This document shows, in pieces, positions 43,801 through 51,389 of a DNA stretch of 64,000 bases; position 1 is the stretch's first letter; each line of letters opens with the position of its first letter. The translations under genes and the position numbers were made by a program. The DNA is from MGIIb-Q1 sp964342465 (GTDB lineage: Archaea; Thermoplasmatota; Poseidoniia; Poseidoniales; Thalassarchaeaceae), in contig CAYFFQ010000003.1 of assembly GCA_964342465.1 (NCBI GenBank), positions 62,001-126,000 on the forward strand, in the 5' to 3' direction. Below the pieces are notes generated by a model that made no database searches, had not been told where the DNA came from, and saw only the letters and a list, made by a program, of their open reading frames with translations.

Positions 43801-44499
43801 GTGCAGAGGGCAGGGTTTACACATCGTTCCAGAACTTTCCTCGCCTCAATGACTCATTATCGCTACGGCTGTTCACGCGTTGCAGGTGAGAATCGAACCT
43901 CAAACGTTGTCATCGGAAAGATTCTGAGTGCAGAGGGCAGGGTTTACACATCGTTCCAGAACTTCCTTCGCTTCGATGAATCGGCGTTGTATTTCGCTCA
44001 GTCCAGTTCTGAACCATCGCACGAACAGTCATTTCTGATGCAATGTCGTTCAGTTCGTGCTGGGTTCAGCACTTCCTTCGCTTTGATGAGTCATTGATTG
44101 GTTTCGCTCGGTCCAGTTCTGAACCATCGCGCCAACGGTCATTTCTGATTTCTATCTGTTCAGTTGGCGCTGGGCTCAGAACTTCCCTCGCTTCGACTTT
44201 TCATCGTTGTATTTCGCTCGGTCCAGTTCTGAACCATCGCGCCAACGGTCATTTATGATTTCTACCTGTTCAGTTGGCGCTGGGTTCGAATCCTGCCCTG
44301 ATTCCATCGGATGTCATCATGTTGCAATTTGATGCAGAGGGCAGGATTCGAACCTGCGAGGAGAGCGGGCTTTGCGAAGCAAAAACGGTCGACTGAGCGT
44401 GAACTGAACGAGAAGAATCACCACGGCTGTTCACGCGTTGCAGGTGAGAATCGAACCTCAAACGTTGTCATCGGAAAGAATCTGAGTGCAGAGGGCAGG
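43801..44499. repeat. Repeat field with direct copies and tRNA-Leu 3'-end fragments
   Basis: This stretch has no credible gene. A 77-base block at 43865-43941 recurs at 44423-44499 with one mismatch, and its end runs into tRNA-Leu. A 36-base phrase starting GTGCAGAGGGCAGGG is at 43801 and 43928. The last 27 bases of tRNA-Leu (44487-44513) recur exactly at 44333-44359. A 17-base part (GGTTCGAATCCTGCCCT) also occurs inverted at 44283-44299. Such partial tRNA 3' ends are left by tRNA-targeted integration or by local duplication. Confidence 0.85.
44006..44282. repeat. Three 110-bp repeats, each able to form the same hairpin
   Basis: Units begin at 44006, 44116 and 44226 (GTTCTGAAC), exactly 110 bases apart. 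In each an inner stem of 8 bp surrounds a 26-base loop: GCACGAAC/GTTCGTGC in unit 1, and GCGCCAAC/GTTGGCGC in units 2 and 3. The two differing pairs changed on both sides. An outer stem GTTCTGAAC/GTTCAGAAC-like is present in units 1 and 2 and replaced by tRNA-like sequence in unit 3. The strand of any RNA is unknown. Confidence 0.8.
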
Positions 44500-44570
44500 A
44501 TTCGAACCTGCGAACCACTGAGGACTGGGACCTCATCCCAGCGCCGTTGACCAAGCTTGGCAACCCCTGC
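44487..44570 (-). tRNA. tRNA-Leu (anticodon GAG)
   Basis: 84 nt on the minus strand. The acceptor stem is GCAGGGG with CCTCTGC (one G-T pair) and discriminator A. The anticodon stem CTGGG/CCCAG holds loop ATGAGGT, giving GAG. A long variable arm (TCCTCAGTGGTT region) marks a class II tRNA, and the T arm is GCAGG-TTCGAAT-CCTGC. No intron is seen. Its 3' end borders the repeat field. Confidence 0.93.
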
Positions 44571-44766
44571 TTGGGGGTGGTGCGGGAGCCAATCTGTCTT
44601 GAATCAAACGGTTTGGTTTGTTGTTGGTGTCTGAAGGCGCCGACCGAGTCAGCAACGAAGGGGAACAGAAGCGACGAGCCGTTGTGCGGTATGAACGCGC
44701 GGGGGCGCGCCGCTCCCCCGCCTTGAAGTAGTGAAGGCGCACCCGACAGGATGAGAAGGTGGCAGA

Positions 44767-45861
44767 GTGGGTGAAAAAATCCAACTTGGGAAGATGTTCA
44801 TCAACGAAGAGATGCAGACTGCGGTATTGGATGTACTCAACTCTGGCAGGTGGATAAAAGGCCCCCACTCAAAGGCTTTCGGAGCAGAATGGGCGGAATA
44901 CTGTGGCGCACTTGCCGGCACACCCTGCTCAAACGGCTCAACCGCACTAATCGCAGCACTACGCCTCCTCGAAGTCGGCGCGGGCGACGAGGTGATCACT
45001 CCATCACACACTTTCATCGCCAGCGCAACCTGCATCGACCAAGTCGGCGCAACCCCAGTATTCGTGGATGTGGAAGAGGAGTATCACACCCTTGACCCCC
45101 AACTCGTAGAGGCAGCCATCACCCCGAAAACCAAGGCGATAATCGCAGTTCATCTCTATGGTCAACCGATTTCACCCCAAGTCTTTGAAATCGCCAAATC
45201 ACATGGAATCCCCCTGATAGAGGACAGCGCCCAGGCGCACGGTGCAGAATTGAACGGCAGGCGCATCGGCAGCATGGGAGACCTAGCAACCTTCTCATTC
45301 TTCCCGAGCAAGAACATGGCGGTTGGAGGCGATGGGGGGGCAATCCTCGCCAACAGAGAGGACCTCGCCGAGAAAATTGGCATGGCTATTGACCACGGCC
45401 GTCTCGACAAATACAGACATGATTTTCTCGGCTCGAATTTCCGTCTCTCTGAGATGCAGTGCGCCGTCGGCAGGGAACAACTCAAGCATCTCGATGGATG
45501 GGTCTTCCGTCGCAATGAGATAGCCGCGAGATACAATGCCGCATTTTCCACACTCTCATGGACATCACCACCGAAGATTCGCGAGGGGGTACTTCACGCA
45601 TGGCACCAGTATGTGCTGAGGGTCACTGACCGAGAGGCCTTCCAGACACACATGGATGAGCACGGAGTTTCGACAGGTATTCACTACCCCATTCCCTGTC
45701 ACCTCCAACCCCTGTACGAGGAACACCCACAACACAACGAGGGAGCACTCCCCATCACCGAGGCAATTTGTAAGAGCGTGGTTTCCATCCCTGTTCACCC
45801 CCACCTTTCCGACGATGAGGTGGAGCGCATCATTGCCGCAGTCACCTCGTTTTCACCTTAA
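44767..45861 (+). CDS. DegT/DnrJ/EryC1-type sugar aminotransferase
   Basis: 364 aa. PLP-enzyme features: SNGSTALIAALRLLEVGAGDEVITPSHTFIAS, HLYGQP, LIEDSAQAHGAEL with the Asp that contacts the pyridine ring, and TFSFFPSKNMAVGGDGGAI with the Schiff-base Lys. The family adds an amino group to keto sugars on a nucleotide. The overall form is close to WbpE/WlbC, which makes the 3-amino group of UDP-diacetamido-glucuronate. GTG 44767 is the start. Nearby acetyltransferase and oxidoreductase genes fit that pathway. Confidence 0.9.
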   Translation: MGEKIQLGKMFINEEMQTAVLDVLNSGRWIKGPHSKAFGAEWAEYCGALAGTPCSNGSTALIAALRLLEVGAGDEVITPSHTFIASATCIDQVGATPVFVDVEEEYHTLDPQLVEAAITPKTKAIIAVHLYGQPISPQVFEIAKSHGIPLIEDSAQAHGAELNGRRIGSMGDLATFSFFPSKNMAVGGDGGAILANREDLAEKIGMAIDHGRLDKYRHDFLGSNFRLSEMQCAVGREQLKHLDGWVFRRNEIAARYNAAFSTLSWTSPPKIREGVLHAWHQYVLRVTDREAFQTHMDEHGVSTGIHYPIPCHLQPLYEEHPQHNEGALPITEAICKSVVSIPVHPHLSDDEVERIIAAVTSFSP

Positions 45862-45895
45862 TTCGGGATATTTTCTAGATATAACGATGTAATTG

Positions 45896-45944
45896 AACCC
45901 GGTTTCGGGTTTTCCATTTGCCTACTCTTGGAGAGGGGCAAATG
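45896..45944. terminator. Two hairpins between convergent genes
   Basis: The first is AACCCG-GTTT-CGGGTT followed by TTT (45896-45913). The second is CATTTGCC (45915-45922) with GGCAAATG (45937-45944), with a nested CTCT-TGG-AGAG stem. They lie in the 113-base space between the aminotransferase and the convergent CYTH gene. A termination or mRNA-end role is likely. Confidence 0.5.
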
Positions 45945-45974
45945 ACCAGATATATCATCAGATTCGCAGAGCAC

Positions 45975-46523
45975 CTAACCTCTCGGGCGAGGGGTCAGCG
46001 CCAATGCGTGGTTTGACCAGACCCCATCCTGTCCGGTTATCTCTTCACCGACCCAGGGGGGGATGTCGATAGGATGGTCGGGCGACGGCAATTCTATCTC
46101 GGCGATGACAAGTCCGTTGTTTGGGCCGGTGAAAATGTCGACTTCCCATTCCAACCCATCAGGGGCGGGGAGTATGTGGCGAACCTTCTCAATCATTGGA
46201 TGGTTGTGTGAGCCTACTAATTCCATCAATTCATTGTTTTCAATTCTTTTTTCGAATTCATCCCGCGATGCACCAGCGGAATATCCCTTGATGGTCGCAT
46301 AGAAATCTTCGTTCATGCTACGGATGCGAACCGATGATAGTGGAGAATCCAACAGCTTTTGAATTTCTTCCCTTCCCCCCGTCCAATAATTCAGCCAGAC
46401 ATCGATGGGTGGGTAGTATTGAGTGATGTGGACGCCATCATCAGAAAGTGGAACCACCCCCACATCATCGACGAGGAATCGCCGTTCAATTTCAATTCCC
46501 ACAATTACCAATGTATTCGACAT
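45975..46523 (-). CDS. CYTH-domain protein
   Basis: 182 aa. The N-terminal VIVGIEIERRFLVDD holds the ExExR/K motif of the CYTH fold, and later strands supply SSVRIRSMNEDFYATIKG and LEWEVDIF...LVIAEIELPSPD. The family binds triphosphates and metal ions and includes inorganic triphosphatases, thiamine triphosphatase and class IV adenylate cyclases. Which activity applies here is open; simple triphosphatase action is common in archaea. ATG 46523 or 46526 starts near the ExExR motif. It is divergent from the acyltransferase. Confidence 0.82.
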   Translation of the reverse strand: MSNTLVIVGIEIERRFLVDDVGVVPLSDDGVHITQYYPPIDVWLNYWTGGREEIQKLLDSPLSSVRIRSMNEDFYATIKGYSAGASRDEFEKRIENNELMELVGSHNHPMIEKVRHILPAPDGLEWEVDIFTGPNNGLVIAEIELPSPDHPIDIPPWVGEEITGQDGVWSNHALALTPRPRG

Positions 46524-46569
46524 CATCTGATGTTGTAGTTCTTTCGGGGTGGTGTTGAAGTGTGAGGGG

Positions 46570-47043
46570 ATGGTGGCAGAATGCATGGGTGAACCCCGCC
46601 GCCTCCCCTCTGATATTGTCGATGTCGAGTTCGGAGAGGGTGTGACAATCATCGAACCGGTCAACATGTATGGTTGCACCATCAAAGACGATGTATTTGT
46701 CGGCCCCTTCGTGGAGATTCAGAAGAGAGTGAGTATCGGGGCGCGGACGAGAGTGCAGTCACACGCCTTCATCTGTGAGTTGGTGAGTATAGGTGAGGAC
46801 TGTTTCATCAGTCATGGTGCCATGTTCATCAATGACCCGTTCCGAACAGGTGGTCCAGCCCGCGGCGACGAGAGTCAGTGGGCTGAAACGAAGATAGGTG
46901 ACCGCGTGTCGATTGGAACGAATGCCACCATCATGCCAGTCTCCATCTGCAATGATGTCGTCATCGGAGCAGGGGCGGTGGTCACTAGAGACATCACCGA
47001 ATCTGGGACCTACGCGGGAAATCCAGCAAGACGGTTGCGGTGA
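46570..47043 (+). CDS. Hexapeptide-repeat N-acetyltransferase, WlbB/WbpD-like
   Basis: 157 aa. Left-handed beta-helix repeats run from VEFGEGVTIIEPVNMYGCTI to IGAGAVVTRDITESGTYAGNPAR. ICELVSIGEDCFISHGAMFIND with an ISHG-type His, and TKIGDRVSIGTNATIMP are as in WbpD/WlbB, which acetylate the 3-amino group of UDP-GlcNAc3NA using acetyl-CoA. The start is uncertain among in-frame ATGs at 46570 and 46585 and a GTG at 46549. Position near a DegT aminotransferase supports this role. Confidence 0.82.
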   Translation: MVAECMGEPRRLPSDIVDVEFGEGVTIIEPVNMYGCTIKDDVFVGPFVEIQKRVSIGARTRVQSHAFICELVSIGEDCFISHGAMFINDPFRTGGPARGDESQWAETKIGDRVSIGTNATIMPVSICNDVVIGAGAVVTRDITESGTYAGNPARRLR

Positions 47044-47140
47044 CGGCTGCGGTGACCCTTAGGCTTCAAACTCAAACCTCAACAGGTATCACAATTCACC
47101 TCTGGTCTAGAGGAGAAGTCTCTATGTTGGTCATTCCAAT

Positions 47141-47353
47141 TCATTCTTCAGCGGGCATCACAACCCACAGGAGAAGGTAGACGAGGATGCCGGGAAAGGC
47201 GGCGGAAAGTGTTGAGCCGACGACATAGGTGATGCGAACCCAAGTAGGGTCCCAACCATAACGTCGGGCAATCCCGCCACAGACACCGGCGAGCATCCTC
47301 TCGTTTCTCGGTCTTGTAAGGCGATTCGCATCACCACTCGGTTGTATTGCCAT
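47141..47353 (-). CDS. PspC-domain small membrane protein
   Basis: 70 aa. LTRPRNERMLAGVCGGIARRYGWDPTWVRITYVV, then a transmembrane helix (FPGILVYLLLWVVMP) is the PspC pattern. Bacterial PspC responds to envelope stress; archaeal copies are common and not well studied. ATG 47353 is used; an ATG at 47374 is in frame. It is the last of three closely spaced minus-strand genes. Confidence 0.88.
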   Translation of the reverse strand: MAIQPSGDANRLTRPRNERMLAGVCGGIARRYGWDPTWVRITYVVGSTLSAAFPGILVYLLLWVVMPAEE

Positions 47354-47424
47354 CGCCCACCCCCTCTCCTTCACCTCTCAAGAGGGTTACGCCGTCCGAG
47401 AGCATTCGTCTTCACCTTCAATTT

Positions 47425-48342
47425 TCACAAGGGGGTCGGCTTGTCCAACCTTTCGACCATTTCCACATAGCGGTTGGCATGGATGGTGCCTGGTACATTG
47501 ATGACGAACTGCCAGTACCGCCAAGCGGCGACTGCGAGAGTGGCATAGCGATGCAGGTCGGGCAGTGCTGACCTCTCTTCGGATGTCAGAGGCCGCACAC
47601 TCTCATATCCAGCCAGCAGAGCATCCCACAATTCCGTGACCACCTCGCCATCCTTCCAACAGAATCCGACGAAGGTTGTGACAAGGTCGAGGGCGAGAGA
47701 TTGAATGCAGACCTCTTCGAAATCAAGGATGGCGAGTACCTCTCCGTCATTGCCGATGACGTTGTCGGGATAGATGTCACCGTGGATGATGCCGCTTGGC
47801 AAATCCGACGGAATCACCGCCTTCAGGTAGGCCATCTCCTCAATCAACAATTCGATGAAAGGGGTGATGACACCTTCTTTCCTCGCCTCGGCTACCAATC
47901 TCATCCACAGCGGAAATCCGATGGCGAATTCAGTCGGAATCGTATCGTTTGGCGGAATGGCGTGCATCACGGCTTGAGTGCGGCCGAGGTCGAACATTGA
48001 AGCCGGCGTGGCAGGCAGCCAACCACCGGGAATGTAGGGCATCAACATCCATGCACGACCGTCCCTCACCTCCATCATTCCTCCATCCCGTAATGGTAGG
48101 GGGGTGGGAGTCGCAAGCCCATGTTCAGCTAACCAACAGGTGTGCGAAATCACCTCAACCACTTCACTTGGAGTCCTTTCATCCCACACTTTGAGGACCA
48201 ACTTTTCGCCACCCTCGATGGTCACCAGATAATTTGAGTTGGCCCATCCGCCAGCGAGGTCGCAAAACTCGGTAATTTTTCCCAATCCAGCAGCCGCCAC
48301 AAGTGATTGCGCGTCGTCAGGTGAAACGGTCGTGTAAGCCAT
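47425..48342 (-). CDS. Aminoglycoside phosphotransferase-fold kinase (homoserine kinase II/choline kinase-like)
   Basis: 305 aa. GGWANSNYLVTIEGGEKLVLKVWDE is the ATP-binding start with the Lys. IIHGDIYPDNVIGNDGEVLAILDFEEV contains the catalytic HGDxxxxN loop and the metal-binding DFE. The family phosphorylates small hydroxylated molecules such as homoserine, choline or antibiotics. Layout is close to ThrB2-type kinases, and no thr genes are near. The start lies 4 bases after the stop of the glycosyltransferase gene, so the substrate may instead be a glycan component. Confidence 0.82.
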   Translation of the reverse strand: MAYTTVSPDDAQSLVAAAGLGKITEFCDLAGGWANSNYLVTIEGGEKLVLKVWDERTPSEVVEVISHTCWLAEHGLATPTPLPLRDGGMMEVRDGRAWMLMPYIPGGWLPATPASMFDLGRTQAVMHAIPPNDTIPTEFAIGFPLWMRLVAEARKEGVITPFIELLIEEMAYLKAVIPSDLPSGIIHGDIYPDNVIGNDGEVLAILDFEEVCIQSLALDLVTTFVGFCWKDGEVVTELWDALLAGYESVRPLTSEERSALPDLHRYATLAVAAWRYWQFVINVPGTIHANRYVEMVERLDKPTPL

Positions 48343-48345
48343 ACG

Positions 48346-49608
48346 TCATCCCTGCGCGACATCCTCGATGACCGAGCGGAACGACGCTACAGAGCGCCTG
48401 TGGTCGACGATTCCAGCGTGCTGTCGAGCGAGGTCACCGAGTCCATCGCGGTTTTCATAGACATACCTCAACGCTGAGACCCAATCGTCCAACCCAGAGT
48501 CCGGTGAGAGAACCACCCCTCCCTCACCCACTGCCTCTCGCTGGCTGCCTATGTCTATCGATACAGACGGTACCCCGAATAACCCCGCCTCGTTGATGAC
48601 TCTGCCCCACGAACCCGTGGATTGGACAGTCAGGAGGTGTATATCGGTTCCACAGAACACATCCTCCACTGGAGTGTGGCCGTGCCAAGTCACATTCTCA
48701 TGGACTGACAATGATTCAGCGTATGCGCCGCCGCCATAGACATCCACCGCAGCTTCCGGCCACCATTGATGGAGTTGTGGCAGGAGGCGATGGTAGAATT
48801 CGTACCCCTTCTCCGGTGTGACGCCTACTATGGCGATTCGTGGCCGATGCAGGTCGTTGGCGGCGGCGCGGCGGGCCAAGCCGGCCGCACGCGCCTCTTC
48901 GACGGCCCCAAGGTCCCCGAACCTCTCTCCGAAATTGACCGGCAAGCGGACGTTTCTCGTCTGTGCGACGTTGAAAGTGCCAGCAACCTGTCGAGCCAAC
49001 CCCTCGCCGGCACAACAGACCGCCGCCGCCCCCTCAAGACTCCGGCGATAGAGGTCAGGTTGGATGAACTGCAACTCGTCTCTGACGAAGACGATGTAGG
49101 GTATTCCGAGAGCCTGAAAGACCTCGGCCGCCCCTGCTGACCAGTGAAGTTGAGTCACTCCCACCATCTTCAGTCCACTTTTTCTCGTCTTTTCAACAAG
49201 AGGCGCCGCTCCCTTCGTCAATTCGGTGGCGAACCTCTGGTTCACCTTCTTCAGATGACGCCTCTGAAATCCTTCGTGTGGCTGCCCGTCTTTTCCACGC
49301 AATCTCCAGGCAAGCCCGGACCAGCGGTCTTCTATCGGAAGCGGAAAGGTAGTGCGAGCGATTTCACTCTCACCCGTCAAACCGCTCGCCCGCCCGCGAG
49401 CACCGCTCTGGAAAAGAGAGACGGACCACGATGGTCTGAGCAGACCGGGGTCGATTATCGGGTCTTCGTGACAGGGGTGGTAGATTATTCCCGCATCCTC
49501 AAGTGGGCCCGTCTCAGTCACACCCTTCAGAAGTGTGGCGAGACTCATTTCTGCCCCTCCTGCGGGCGGGTCAAGGTCTCTCAGAGCGGCGATGAGAAGT
49601 CCCGGCAC
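48346..49608 (-). CDS. Glycosyltransferase, GT-B fold
   Basis: 420 aa. The first residues LLIAALRDLDPPAGGAEMSLATLL suit the glycine-rich start of GT4-like enzymes (PPxGGAE). The C-terminal part has RIAIVGVTPEKGYEFYHRLLPQL, VDVYGGGAYAESL, ENVTWHGHTPVEDVF, and SWGRVINEAGLFGVPSVSIDIGSQREAV, where the donor-site Glu lies in NEAG. It probably adds a sugar to a surface glycan made with the neighbouring nucleotide-sugar enzymes. Confidence 0.87.
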   Translation of the reverse strand: MPGLLIAALRDLDPPAGGAEMSLATLLKGVTETGPLEDAGIIYHPCHEDPIIDPGLLRPSWSVSLFQSGARGRASGLTGESEIARTTFPLPIEDRWSGLAWRLRGKDGQPHEGFQRRHLKKVNQRFATELTKGAAPLVEKTRKSGLKMVGVTQLHWSAGAAEVFQALGIPYIVFVRDELQFIQPDLYRRSLEGAAAVCCAGEGLARQVAGTFNVAQTRNVRLPVNFGERFGDLGAVEEARAAGLARRAAANDLHRPRIAIVGVTPEKGYEFYHRLLPQLHQWWPEAAVDVYGGGAYAESLSVHENVTWHGHTPVEDVFCGTDIHLLTVQSTGSWGRVINEAGLFGVPSVSIDIGSQREAVGEGGVVLSPDSGLDDWVSALRYVYENRDGLGDLARQHAGIVDHRRSVASFRSVIEDVAQG

Positions 49609-49709
49609 ACCATCCGCTCACAGCCGCCATATATCAGAGAGGCACCTCTCGCGGAAGGAGTGACATCTGTTCCGGCATCGTGAAAGAGAGGTGCGGTGTC
49701 GCCCGCCAC

Positions 49710-50723
49710 ATGGGAATCCGCATGGCGGTGGTTGGAACGGGATATTGGGGTAGAAACCATGTCCGAACCCTTTCTGCACTACTGGGCGAGGGCGTCATCT
49801 CTTCTCTGGTCGTCTGTGATGTGGATGAAGAGAGGGCAGAGAGTTTAGCCACGGAGTTCGGCTGCGAATGGACTACTGATGCAACGCTCCTCAGCAGTAT
49901 GGGGGTGGACGCGGCCACAATCGCCACACCGACCCCCCAACATGCACCCTTAGCCATCTCCTTGATGCGAAGCGGAATTGATGTGCTCGTCGAAAAGCCG
50001 CTGGCGATGACCCCTGCAGAGGCTCAGGAGGTACTCGAGTGTGCATCTGAGACCAACAGGGTGCTGATGGTCGGTCACCTTTTCAGATACCACGCAGCGG
50101 TGCGCAAGGCTGCTGAAATGATAGCCGAAGGCGCACTCGGGCCAGTTCTGCACATCGAGACAGACCGACTTTCGGTGAGGGAACCGCGCCCGGACATCGG
50201 AGTCATCGCTGCTCTGGCCATCCACGACATGGACATCATGAAAGACCTGATGGGGGATACACCACCCTCCTCCATCCGCTGTACTGCATTACCTTCGGAT
50301 GTTGAGGGTATTGAGGACCACGCGGTTATCACGATGAACTTCCCACCAAGTGCCGGTGGTAACGATATGGGAGTCACTGCTCTGGTCACGGTTTCGTGGA
50401 GGAGCAGAATAGAGGGAAAGGTGCGCGCTCTGAGAATAATAGGGCGCGACGCCTCACTGGCGATAGACTACCTCGACCACTCCGGTCTTTGGGTGCACCA
50501 CCACCCCGACAATGCTCACGGCCAAGAGTGGGGTGGGTTTGATGCGGCGCCGCGAGAGAGAATCGAGTTGCCGCTCGGGGAGCCGAGTCTGACCGCTGAG
50601 ATGCGCGCTTTCATCACCCATGTGGAGAGTGGAGATGGTACCGAGCCGATGGCGAGTGGCGATGTCGGATTGGTCGGAGTGAAGATGGTCGATGCTGCAC
50701 TTTCCTCAGCAAACCGCAACTGA
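49710..50723 (+). CDS. Gfo/Idh/MocA-family oxidoreductase, WlbA/WbpB-like
   Basis: 337 aa. MAVVGTGYWGRNHVRTL is the NAD-binding start, DVLVEKPLAM carries the EKP motif, and HLFRYHAAVRKAAEMI follows; AIHDMDIMKDLMG holds the His/Asp of the active site. Proteins of this subgroup oxidise C3 of UDP-GlcNAc-uronate before transamination. ATG 49710 is chosen; GTG 49680 and ATG 49722 are alternatives. With the aminotransferase and the acetyltransferase it could form UDP-GlcNAc3NAc-uronate; the UDP-GlcNAc 6-dehydrogenase is not in the window. Confidence 0.85.
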   Translation: MGIRMAVVGTGYWGRNHVRTLSALLGEGVISSLVVCDVDEERAESLATEFGCEWTTDATLLSSMGVDAATIATPTPQHAPLAISLMRSGIDVLVEKPLAMTPAEAQEVLECASETNRVLMVGHLFRYHAAVRKAAEMIAEGALGPVLHIETDRLSVREPRPDIGVIAALAIHDMDIMKDLMGDTPPSSIRCTALPSDVEGIEDHAVITMNFPPSAGGNDMGVTALVTVSWRSRIEGKVRALRIIGRDASLAIDYLDHSGLWVHHHPDNAHGQEWGGFDAAPRERIELPLGEPSLTAEMRAFITHVESGDGTEPMASGDVGLVGVKMVDAALSSANRN

Positions 50724-50767
50724 TATTGCACTGCTCGCCCGATAGTCACGATTATGTTGGGTGTTGG

Positions 50768-50967
50768 GATTCATCCGCAATACGGAGAATCTGCCCCAAC
50801 CTGAGATTCAATCAGAACAGGGCGAATCAACCTCAACCTGAGATTCGAATAGAACAGGGTATTCCACCCCAACCAGCGATTCAATCAGAACACGGAGTTT
50901 CAACTTCAATCCTCGATTCAATCAGAACACGGAGTTTCAATCCAACCCGAAATGAAAATAGAACACC
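50768..50967. repeat. 37-bp imperfect tandem repeat, five and a half units
   Basis: Units start at 50768, 50805, 50842, 50878 and 50915, each 36-37 bases, with a partial sixth. The shared core is GATTCAATCAGAACAC/G, followed by a more variable CAACC-rich part. There is no spacer between units. The repeats occupy most of the 320-base space before the small membrane protein. An open frame passes through them but has no recognisable protein. Confidence 0.85.
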
Positions 50968-51043
50968 TTTGGTAACTATTCCGGAAGTCGGACTCAATGG
51001 AGTTGGCGAGGATTCAAGAGTCTCCGACCATTGGCCCATCAAC

Positions 51044-51379
51044 ATGAATCCGGCGGCATCTCTGCTTGGCCCCCTCTACGACCTCAATGTGGCAGCCTTC
51101 GGTGCGAGTATAGGAGGGGTAGCATCATACCTCACATTGGGGGGTATAGTTGCCCTTGTCTGGTGGGCCGTCAGCAACCATCAATCCATCATCAGTGGAT
51201 TGGACCTCAGAGCAGCAACAATCTGGAATTGGTTGAAGGTGTTGTTCGTCGGCGCACTACTCTACTTCGTCAGCATCGGCACTTTTGGTTTTCCCTTTCT
51301 CGGAGCCGTGACCGTGGCGGTATGCAGCGCTTGGCTCTACCAGTGGACGATGACGAACTTCGAGGGCGAGACGGTCTGA
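51044..51379 (+). CDS. Small membrane protein, unknown
   Basis: 111 aa with about three hydrophobic segments: FGASIGGVASYLTLGGIVALVWW, LKVLFVGALLYFVSIG and FPFLGAVTVAVCSAWLY. No family is recognised. ATG 51044 is preferred; the longer frame runs through the 37-bp repeats. It lies 10 bases before the ATPase-KH gene and is probably co-transcribed with it. Confidence 0.6.
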   Translation: MNPAASLLGPLYDLNVAAFGASIGGVASYLTLGGIVALVWWAVSNHQSIISGLDLRAATIWNWLKVLFVGALLYFVSIGTFGFPFLGAVTVAVCSAWLYQWTMTNFEGETV

Positions 51380-51389
51380 GAGGTGGCAC

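Noticed and set aside
44283..44299. Plus-strand tRNA T arm
   Set aside because: A T-loop-like GGTTCGAATCC is present, but the flanking bases do not pair as a cloverleaf.
44333..44422. Second tRNA gene
   Set aside because: Only the T arm and 3' acceptor strand match tRNA-Leu; no matching 5' acceptor strand or anticodon arm.
50768..50967. CRISPR array
   Set aside because: The 36-37-base units are directly joined with no unique spacers, and no cas genes are in view.
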